Assembly (NCBI GenBank): GCA_034440595.1
Contig: JAWXCH010000116.1
Location: 1 to 16,355, forward strand
Direction of reading: 5' to 3'
Length of the DNA stretch: 16,355 bases
From: JAWXCH01 sp034440595
GTDB lineage: Bacteria > Planctomycetota > Planctomycetia > Pirellulales > JALHPA01
Below are positions 6,394-13,042 of this stretch, piece by piece (the first letter of the stretch is position 1; each line of letters starts with the position of its first letter). The notes under the pieces are model-generated. The model worked only from the letters and a program-made list of their open reading frames with translations, was not told the origin of the DNA and searched no databases. The position numbers were made by a program, and so were the translations under genes.

Positions 6394-8709
6394 CGCTTGC
6401 AGCTCCTGCCGAGCCAGCTCCAGTTCGGCCTGCTTCTGCAAATCGGCCAGGGCACGCTTGTAATCAACTGGCATCACTTTCACGAACTTCTTGGACAAGC
6501 TCTTCCAGTTGTCCAGCACATGCTTGCCACGTGTACTCTTGGTATAGTCGACATGCTTGGCGATCATCATCTGGATGTACTCCAAGTCCTTCTCGTCCAG
6601 CGGATCCAGATCGACCATCTCTTTGTTCACCAGTGGAGCAAAGCTCTCGTTCTGATCCAGCACATAGGCGATACCGCCACTCATACCGGCGGCAAAGTTC
6701 CGTCCGGTCTCGCCCAGAATCACTACGCGACCACCGGTCATGTACTCGCAGCCATGATCGCCAACCCCTTCGACAACGGCGTGAGCACCGCTGTTTCGCA
6801 CACAGAACCGCTCACCGGCAATTCCGCGGACAAACAACTCACCACCCGTCGCTCCATACAGCGCCACATTACCACAGATGATGTTCTCTTCGGCCTTGAA
6901 GCTGGCCTCCGCCGGCGGATGGACAATGATCCGCCCACCGGAGAGTCCTTTGCCCGAGTAATCGTTGACATCCCCTTCAACGCGGACAGTAATTCCATGC
7001 ACTCCAAAGGCGAACAAGCTTTGCCCGGCAGTTCCCTTGAAATTGAGCTGGATCGTGTTGTCCTTGGCAAAGCCAGCAGCGCCGTAGCGTTTGGTAACTT
7101 CACTGGACAAGATCGTGCCAACGGTACGATTCAAATTGCGAATCGGCAGGTTCACCACGACTGGGGTCTGCGAATCTAGCGCCGGCTGGCATAGCTCCAG
7201 CAGCGTGGTTACATCCAACGAATTCTGAATGCCGTGGTCTTGCGACTCGACGCAATGCGTCTTTACATAACTCGGCACTTTTGGCTTGAACAATATCTTC
7301 GAGAAGTCCAGTCCCTTAGCCTTCCAGTGCCCAATCGCCTTGCGGCTATCCAGCAGATCCACACGCCCGACCATCTCGTTGATCGTGCGGAAACCCAGCT
7401 CCGCCATGATCTCACGCAAGCCCTCGGCCAGCATGAAGAAGAAATTGATCACATGCTCCGGCTTGCCAGTGAATTTCTTCCGCAGCTCAACATCTTGCGT
7501 AGCAATACCAACCGGGCAGGTATTCAAATGACACTTCCGCATCATGATGCAACCGATCGTGACCAGTGCACCAGTAGCGACCCCCCATTCCTCCGCACCC
7601 AATAGCGTCGCAATCGCCACATCCTTCGGTGTGCGAATCATGCCGTCCGTCTGCACGACAATTCGGCCGCGCAGGTCGTTCATCACCAGCACCTGATGCG
7701 CCTCGGCCAAACCAAGTTCCCAAGGGAGTCCGGCATGTTTGATCGAAGTCTGTGGGCTGGCCCCCGTGCCACCATCGTGACCGCTGATCAGCACCACATC
7801 GCTCTTCCCCTTGGCCACACCAGCAGCAACTGTACCGACACCCACCTCGGCGACCAGCTTCACACTGATACGCGCATCTCGATTCGCATTCTTCAAATCG
7901 TGGATCAACTGTGCCAGATCCTCGATCGAGTAAATATCGTGATGCGGCGGCGGCGAAATCAAACCCACGCCGGCCGTACTATGCCGAATGCGAGCAATCT
8001 CACGATCGACCTTATGCCCCGGCAACTGCCCACCTTCACCCGGCTTGGCACCCTGAGCCATCTTGATCTGAATTTCGCGCGCACTGACCAGATACTCGCT
8101 GGTCACGCCGAACCGTCCGCTGGCCACCTGCTTGATGGCACTATTTCGCGAGTCGCCCGACGGATCCAACGTGTAGCGAGATGGATCCTCGCCACCTTCG
8201 CCCGTATTGCTGCGACCACCAATGCGGTTCATGGCAATCGCCAACGTTTCGTGTGCTTCCTTGCTGATCGAGCCATACGACATGGCACCGGTCGCAAATC
8301 GCTTGACGATTTCCGTGGCCGGCTCCACCTCATCCAATGGAACTGGAGCACCTTTCTTGAACTCCAACAGGCCACGCAGCGTTAGCAGTTGCGTCTGCTG
8401 TTGGTCAATCAACTGGCAGAATTTGTCAAACTCCTGCCGGCTATTAATCTCAGTAGCGTGCTGCAACTTCGCCACAACATCAGGGTTCAGCATGTGCGCT
8501 TCACCCTTGCGACGCCACGCATACTGACCACCCACATCCAGATCGAGCGCACGCGGCAGTTCCACTCGCGGGTACGCATGTTCATGCCGACGCAGCGATT
8601 CTTCGGCAATCTGCTCGATGCCAATTCCCGAAAATCCGACTGTGCGTATAAGGGAAGTACTCTTCAACCAGACTGTTCCCCAGCCCGACCGCTTCAAAGA
8701 TCTGCGCAC
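6382..8709 (-). CDS. gltB: Glutamate synthase large subunit, C-terminal part of a frameshifted gene
   Basis: This frame holds the FMN/2-oxoglutarate synthase domain and the GXGXG beta-helix domain. Family-like sequence begins at SGIGIEQIAEESLRRHEHAYP (fragment residue 27); the residues before that are out-of-frame and the nominal start at 8709 is not a real one. Visible motifs are KPGEGGQLPGHKVD, SPPPHHDIYSIEDLAQLIHDL, GGTGASP, and the 3Fe-4S cysteines C387, C393 and C398 in CIMMRKCHLNTCP. The C-terminal repeats include GATGGELFVRG, SGAHAVVEGVGDHGCEYMTGG and GMSGGIAYVLD. Removing one A from the AAAA at 8631-8634 joins it to the upstream frame (total about 1,555 residues). The TAG stop lies inside a palindromic repeat. 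Confidence 0.9.
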   Translation of the reverse strand: MRRSLKRSGWGTVWLKSTSLIRTVGFSGIGIEQIAEESLRRHEHAYPRVELPRALDLDVGGQYAWRRKGEAHMLNPDVVAKLQHATEINSRQEFDKFCQLIDQQQTQLLTLRGLLEFKKGAPVPLDEVEPATEIVKRFATGAMSYGSISKEAHETLAIAMNRIGGRSNTGEGGEDPSRYTLDPSGDSRNSAIKQVASGRFGVTSEYLVSAREIQIKMAQGAKPGEGGQLPGHKVDREIARIRHSTAGVGLISPPPHHDIYSIEDLAQLIHDLKNANRDARISVKLVAEVGVGTVAAGVAKGKSDVVLISGHDGGTGASPQTSIKHAGLPWELGLAEAHQVLVMNDLRGRIVVQTDGMIRTPKDVAIATLLGAEEWGVATGALVTIGCIMMRKCHLNTCPVGIATQDVELRKKFTGKPEHVINFFFMLAEGLREIMAELGFRTINEMVGRVDLLDSRKAIGHWKAKGLDFSKILFKPKVPSYVKTHCVESQDHGIQNSLDVTTLLELCQPALDSQTPVVVNLPIRNLNRTVGTILSSEVTKRYGAAGFAKDNTIQLNFKGTAGQSLFAFGVHGITVRVEGDVNDYSGKGLSGGRIIVHPPAEASFKAEENIICGNVALYGATGGELFVRGIAGERFCVRNSGAHAVVEGVGDHGCEYMTGGRVVILGETGRNFAAGMSGGIAYVLDQNESFAPLVNKEMVDLDPLDEKDLEYIQMMIAKHVDYTKSTRGKHVLDNWKSLSKKFVKVMPVDYKRALADLQKQAELELARQELQAAPA

Positions 8710-11050
8710 CGCGGTAGCTCTGCTGCGTGGAGATCCCCATCTTGCTCATGCACTTCAGCAGCCCCTTGCTACAGGCTTTCAGGTAGTTCTTTTGCAGCTT
8801 CTTCAGGTCTGCGCCAGGCGTAAAGTATTTTTCGGCCACCATCTGTTCGAGCGTTGCCAGCGCCAGATACGGATTGACCGCACCGGCACCGTAGCCGGTC
8901 AGCAGCGCAAAGTGCTGCACTTCGCGTGCTTCACCTGTCTCGACCACCAGCCCGCAACGGGTTCGCGTCCCTTCGCGAACTAAATGGTTATGGATGTTGC
9001 TGGTCGCCAGCAGCGCCGGAATCGGCACATTCTCGCGATCGATGCCGCGGTCGCTCAATACGATAATCGTGGCACCATTTTCAATCGCACTAGTGACCTC
9101 TTCGCGCATCGCATGCAAACGATTCACCATCCCTTCGGCACCTTCGCTGCGCGGAAAGAGAATCGACACGGTGTGCGCAAGCAGCCGGTCCTGGTGCAGG
9201 GCCTTGATCTTGGCCAGTTCGGCGTTGCTGAGGATCGGGGTCTCCAATCGCAGCAGCCGCGCCTGCTCCGGCGTCTCGACCATCAGGTTTCCTTCCCTGC
9301 CGATCGTGGTGATCATCGAGGTGATGATCTCTTCGCGAATCGCATCCAGCGGCGGATTGGTTACCTGCGCAAACAGTTGCTTAAAATAGTTGTAAAGTAA
9401 CTGCGGTCGATCAGACAGCACCGCCAGCGGAGCGTCATTCCCCATCGATCCAATTGGCTCGGCACCATCGTTGGCCATCGGGCCAACAATCAATTTCAGA
9501 TCTTCCAGCGTATAGCCAAACGTGCGTTGTAAGCGCAGCAGCGGTTCCCCAGCATGACCATTCGTGTGACCATTGCTGCTGGCCGATTTCTTGCCAGCAA
9601 CCTTGGCAGTACTCTGTCCATTGCTGGAAGCCGGCTCTGGCAGTTCTTCCAGCTTGATCTGGTTATCATTCAGCCACTGACGGTACGGGTTCTGTGAGGC
9701 CAAGCCAAGTTTGATTTCCTTGTCGCCAATGATCCGTCCTTGCGACGTATCGACCAAGAACATGCGGCCCGGGCGCAATCGTCCCTTGGCCACCACCTCG
9801 GCCTGCGGAACTTCTAGAACGCCCGCTTCGGACGCCATGATGACCAGGCCGTCCTTCAAAACCCAATACCGACTTGGACGCAGGCCGTTTCGATCCAGAC
9901 ACGCACCAATCGCCACGCCATCGGTAAAGGCCATTGCCGCTGGACCATCCCACGGCTCCATCAAGCAAGCCTGATACTCGTAGTAGGCCTTCAGTTCGTC
10001 CGGCATGCTTTCATGCCCGGCCCACGGTTCAGGGATCAACATCGATGCCGACTGCACAAGCGAACGTCCGCTCAGTAGCAGCAGTTCCAACGCATTGTCA
10101 AAAATCTTGGAATCGCTACCCCCTGGTGTGCAGATCGGAATGACTTTTTTCAGGTCGTCGCCAAACAACGGGTTCTCCAGCATCGACTCGCGCGCGCGCA
10201 TCCAGTTCACATTGCCGCGCAGCGTGTTAATTTCGCCGTTGTGTGCCACATAGCGGAACGGATGTGCCAGATCCCAGGTTGGAAATGTGTTGGTGCTGTA
10301 TCGCTGATGGACCAAGGCCAACGCAGAAACCAAGCGCGGATCCAGCAGGTCAGGGTAATAGCGACCAACTTGATCGGCCAGCAGCAGCCCCTTATAGACA
10401 ATCACCTTGGACGACAGCGTGCAGATATAGAAATACTTCTTCTGCTTCAGATCAGTTGCAGCGGTCTCTACACCGGCCCGTTTGCGAATGACAAACAGTT
10501 TCCATTCAAACATTTCCGGCGGCGTATCCGTACCGCGCGCGACAATCGCCTGGCGAATCGTTGGTTCGACTTCGCGCGCCGATCGGCCAATATCCGTGTT
10601 GTCGGTCGGTGTATCTCGCCAGCCAAGAAACACCTGCCCCTCTTCGGAACAGACCTGTTCAAATTGCTCTTCGCACGCCTTGCGCTCGGCCGGATTGGGG
10701 GGGAAGAAGACATTGCCAATGGCATACTCTCCCAGCGGCGGCAGTTTGATGTTCGATTCGGCCAGCACCGGTCGGAAATAATCATCCGGCATTTGCAGCA
10801 AAATTCCAGCGCCGTCCCCAGTCAGCGGATCGCAACCACAGGCTCCGCGATGCGTCAAATTGGCCAGGATCTCCAGGCCTTGCTCGACAATCTTGTGGCT
10901 CTTGTGGCCATGCATATTCACAACAAACCCAACACCGCAGGCGTCGTGCTCGTTCGATGGATCGTACAAGCCCTGAGCTTCGGGAGCTCCGTTGTTTGGC
11001 ATCGATTGTGACATGGCATTCCCGTCCAAATGATCTACTTCCATTTTCAT
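8582..11050 (-). CDS. gltB: Glutamate synthase large subunit, N-terminal part of a frameshifted gene
   Basis: GltB hydrolyses glutamine in its N-terminal domain and channels ammonia to 2-oxoglutarate in its FMN domain, yielding two glutamates with GltD. Here DACGVGFV places the catalytic N-terminal nucleophile at C38, so a short propeptide must be cleaved. HRGACGCDPLTGDGAGIL and the RYSTNTFPTWDLAHPFRYVAHNGEINT block mark the class II glutaminase domain. The central domain contains GSMGNDAPLAVLSDRPQLLYNYFKQ and NPPLDAIREE. Between them is a Ser/Asn/Gly/Lys-rich linker at about 473-500. The correct protein continues to residue 806 and then shifts frame; the tail after that is spurious. An ATG at 11014 (residue 13) with GGGA upstream is an alternative start. 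It follows a LysR-type gene by 146 bases. Confidence 0.92.
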   Translation of the reverse strand: MKMEVDHLDGNAMSQSMPNNGAPEAQGLYDPSNEHDACGVGFVVNMHGHKSHKIVEQGLEILANLTHRGACGCDPLTGDGAGILLQMPDDYFRPVLAESNIKLPPLGEYAIGNVFFPPNPAERKACEEQFEQVCSEEGQVFLGWRDTPTDNTDIGRSAREVEPTIRQAIVARGTDTPPEMFEWKLFVIRKRAGVETAATDLKQKKYFYICTLSSKVIVYKGLLLADQVGRYYPDLLDPRLVSALALVHQRYSTNTFPTWDLAHPFRYVAHNGEINTLRGNVNWMRARESMLENPLFGDDLKKVIPICTPGGSDSKIFDNALELLLLSGRSLVQSASMLIPEPWAGHESMPDELKAYYEYQACLMEPWDGPAAMAFTDGVAIGACLDRNGLRPSRYWVLKDGLVIMASEAGVLEVPQAEVVAKGRLRPGRMFLVDTSQGRIIGDKEIKLGLASQNPYRQWLNDNQIKLEELPEPASSNGQSTAKVAGKKSASSNGHTNGHAGEPLLRLQRTFGYTLEDLKLIVGPMANDGAEPIGSMGNDAPLAVLSDRPQLLYNYFKQLFAQVTNPPLDAIREEIITSMITTIGREGNLMVETPEQARLLRLETPILSNAELAKIKALHQDRLLAHTVSILFPRSEGAEGMVNRLHAMREEVTSAIENGATIIVLSDRGIDRENVPIPALLATSNIHNHLVREGTRTRCGLVVETGEAREVQHFALLTGYGAGAVNPYLALATLEQMVAEKYFTPGADLKKLQKNYLKACSKGLLKCMSKMGISTQQSYRGAQIFEAVGLGNSLVEEYFPYTHSRIFGNWHRADCRRIAASA

Positions 11051-11140
11051 ATCTCTACGTCTGATTTCGGCAATCCGAGTCCGGCTTCCCTACAGCGGCA
11101 CACAATCCTAGCCGTACCTATTAACAACAGGTTGCGAGGC

Positions 11141-11182
11141 AAAAACCGCCGATACCATCTTGCCGCCACGAACGAGCGGCGG
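11141..11182 (-). terminator. Possible terminator or attenuator between the LysR gene and gltB
   Basis: On the minus strand CCGCCG (11182-11177) can pair with CGGCGG (11151-11146), which is followed by five T (11145-11141). An alternative smaller hairpin, GCCGC with GCGGC (11180-11176 and 11166-11162), overlaps the same arm, so the two pairings compete. The outer loop is long (25 bases), which weakens the terminator reading. The arrangement could uncouple the regulator from gltB or attenuate read-through. Confidence 0.35.
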
Positions 11183-11196
11183 GGTCGATAGAAAAA

Positions 11197-12171
11197 CTAA
11201 CTTGCAACAAACATTTCGGGCCTCTCGCGTTCTCCGACATCCAGCTCTGCCGACTCAAGATCGGATTGCCCTATCCCAGGCATATTTCCTTGCCCGTCTG
11301 CTCGCAATAGTTCGATAAACCGTCGCACGGTCACTCCCAATTCCTTGCCGCGACGGTGCAAAATACCCAGCGGTCGCACCAATTCATCGGTGGTCAATGG
11401 AACCTTGCACAAGGTCCCGGCTGCCACCTCGCGCGAGACTGTTGGCTCAGGCAGAAACGCCGCGCCAGCGTCAATCTCGATTGCCCGTTTGATGGTCTCG
11501 ATATTGTCAAACTCCATCACCACGCGCACTTCCGCGTTATGAGCGGCCAGCGCGCGATCGATTTCTCGGCGAATCGTCAGGTCCGAGTCAAAACTGACCA
11601 CCGCCTCACCTTCCATCTCTTCCAGCGATACCTTGTCCCGCTTGGCCAGCCGGTGCGTTGGAGCACAGACCAGCACCATCGGCTCCGCCCGCCACATAAT
11701 GGCCTTAATTGTCCGGCTCGATTTGGGATAACTGATCAAACCAATATCCGCCTGATCGTTTTCCACCGCCTCATACACTCTGTGCGGGTGCAAGTACTCC
11801 AGCCGCACGTTCGATTTGGGGAACTGCGTCATGTAGTCGCGTACATACCGACTCATGTGATGCAGGCCAACCGAGTAAATAGCCGCGACACGTCCGCGTC
11901 CGGCAACCTCTCCGTGCAGCGACCGCACCTCCCCCTCCAATGCAAAGTACCGATCGACCAGCTTGCGGCACCCTTCGTAATACAGTTCCCCTTCGGGGGT
12001 TAAAGCGAAAGGCCTTTTCGAGCGGTCGATCAGCTTCACCCCAACCCGGTGCTCCAGTTGGTTGATGACCTGGCTGACTCCCGACTGCGAGATGCCGTTG
12101 TCTTCCGCAGCACGGGAGAAGCTCCGACGGTAAACCACATCACAAAAGATCTTCAGCGATTTGAGATGCAT
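11197..12171 (-). CDS. LysR-type transcriptional regulator beside gltBD
   Basis: This 324-residue protein has the standard LysR layout. A winged helix-turn-helix occupies residues 1-60 (MHLKSLKIFCDVV, SFSRAAEDNGISQSGVSQVINQLEHRVGVKLIDR) and the N-terminal lysine/serine pattern is normal. A periplasmic-binding-protein-like effector domain runs from about 95 to 295 (VGLHHMSRYVRDYM, DIGLISYP, FDNIETIKRAIEIDAGAAFLPEPTV). The last 25 residues are a non-conserved tail. It is transcribed toward gltB in tandem; Bacillus GltC, a known LysR regulator of gltAB, is divergent instead. Control of gltBD is a reasonable guess from position, but the sequence does not show the effector. It is also divergent from the efflux gene 871 bases away. 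No Shine-Dalgarno site is visible. Confidence 0.9.
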   Translation of the reverse strand: MHLKSLKIFCDVVYRRSFSRAAEDNGISQSGVSQVINQLEHRVGVKLIDRSKRPFALTPEGELYYEGCRKLVDRYFALEGEVRSLHGEVAGRGRVAAIYSVGLHHMSRYVRDYMTQFPKSNVRLEYLHPHRVYEAVENDQADIGLISYPKSSRTIKAIMWRAEPMVLVCAPTHRLAKRDKVSLEEMEGEAVVSFDSDLTIRREIDRALAAHNAEVRVVMEFDNIETIKRAIEIDAGAAFLPEPTVSREVAAGTLCKVPLTTDELVRPLGILHRRGKELGVTVRRFIELLRADGQGNMPGIGQSDLESAELDVGERERPEMFVAS

Positions 12172-12208
12172 ATGGCCGGGGACTCAATCAAAATTTCAAA
12201 TGCAAGTT

Positions 12209-12231
12209 CAAATGATTATTTGCTTCAAGCA
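12209..12231 (-). promoter_or_regulatory. Candidate operator dyads at the LysR gene start site
   Basis: Two overlapping palindromes lie just downstream of the predicted -10: CAAAT-GATT-ATTTG (12209-12222) and TGCTT-C-AAGCA (12221-12231). They cover the predicted transcription start and first leader bases. LysR-type proteins commonly repress their own gene from such sites, so autoregulation is plausible. They are in an AT-rich stretch, so chance dyads are possible. Confidence 0.45.
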
Positions 12232-12235
12232 TGAT

Positions 12236-12264
12236 AGAATACGAAGATTTCGGCTGTCGGTCAA
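12236..12264 (-). promoter_or_regulatory. Sigma-70-type promoter for the LysR gene
   Basis: On the minus strand TTGACC (12264-12259), a 17-base spacer and TATTCT (12241-12236) match the consensus at 5 of 6 and 4 of 6 positions with ideal spacing. It would start transcription near 12229, about 58 bases before the LysR start codon. Confidence 0.6.
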
Positions 12265-12368
12265 GCATCCATGCCGTGGAAACGCACAATAATCTTGGCC
12301 GAGAGCAAAGTCTCATCTCGCGGCGGCCACATCAGCGCAACCTACAGCAATGATATGAGTTACGCAGC

Positions 12369-12434
12369 AACGTGCAGGTTCGCGCAGTATTACAGCCGTT
12401 AATCCAAGCCGAACCGACCTGCAGGGGGCACGTT
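12369..12434. repeat. Imperfect inverted repeat in the LysR-efflux gap
   Basis: TGCAGG (12373-12378) pairs with CCTGCA (12418-12423), TTCG (12379-12382) with CGAA (12410-12413), and AACGTG (12369-12374) can pair with CACGTT (12429-12434) in an alternative fold. The loop is 27 bases. It could be a structured RNA or the ends of a small decayed element; nothing else identifies it. Confidence 0.4.
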
Positions 12435-12657
12435 CCTGACCAAACGCTAATTGTATCCACTTCAACTGGTCATGAACCCTACCGCCATCTGGCGAGGGGG
12501 ATTCGTCCTCATATATTTGCCGAAGCTCCAGTCCGTCGCTCTAAGTCCATGCTATCACGGTAGTTTGCCAGCAATTCAGCCAAGGCCAGGTGCGCGATTG
12601 CAACTGCCGGCTGCCCAGCGGTGTAATATAAGCGAGCAACGCCGCAAACCAATCACT

Positions 12658-12694
12658 TCTCCCGCGCAGTGGGAGAGTTCGTCGCCCCAGCGAC
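12658..12694. repeat. REP-like double hairpin
   Basis: TCTCCC, 7 bases, GGGAGA (12658-12676) is followed by GTCGC-CCCA-GCGAC (12681-12694) and a GGGTGAGGG tail. Read on the minus strand (CCCTCACCCGTCGC then CTCTCCC), it resembles a dispersed intergenic repeat type I recall from many bacterial genomes, including planctomycetes. Copy number was not checked. Confidence 0.5.
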
Positions 12695-13042
12695 GGGTGA
12701 GGGCCTGTCATGCTAGTCAACGGCTCCTCTACTCGCGCGAAGCATGCGATGACATAACTGCCCAAGTTGGCGTGGAAACGCTCCCAATATCTCAAAATGC
12801 AACTGTTGGGAAAACTAGGAAAGCTAGCCAACCCCTTCCGGTCGCGAAATTTGGTTGGATTCCCACAAGTTTGCCGATTGCGTCGACGATAACTGTTATG
12901 CCGATTCCTCCGTCGATGGCTTGCGCCGTTGCCGGAAGAAGTCGTCCGGGGGGATGACTGAGTCTCGAATCAGGTACTGGCAGCGAGCGAAGCAACCGCT
13001 TCTCTATGCTGCCTGTCCACGGCACCAATCTGGGAATATCCG

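Larger units (their letters stand above)
12172..13042. other. 871-base intergenic region without a convincing gene
   Basis: Between the divergent LysR gene and the efflux gene I see no ORF with family-like sequence. Reading frames across it (for example plus-strand 12451-12957) run through repeats and have no recognisable domain. Contents are the LysR promoter and two dyads (12209-12264), a hairpin-forming stretch at 12296-12329 (TGGCCG with CGGCCA, inner GAGA with TCTC), an imperfect inverted repeat at 12369-12434, a dispersed-repeat-like segment at 12658-12694, and an 11-base palindrome ATAACTGTTAT at 12889-12899. A small RNA or a decayed gene cannot be excluded. Confidence 0.6.

Noticed and set aside
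6292..7179. A 295-codon open frame on the plus strand
   Set aside because: It begins inside the TNPxRQRG repeat and then runs antisense through the conserved C-terminal domain of gltB.
8629..8640. Programmed +1 frameshift in gltB
   Set aside because: No stop codon or known slippery context sits at the shift point, and GltB is normally one frame. A simple indel is the more economical reading.
11051..11196. Sigma-54 promoter ahead of gltB
   Set aside because: TGG and TTGC elements are present, but the spacing does not fit the -24/-12 pattern.
12451..12957. A 168-codon open frame in the LysR-efflux gap
   Set aside because: It crosses the REP-like double hairpin, has biased low-information composition and no family resemblance or ribosome binding site.
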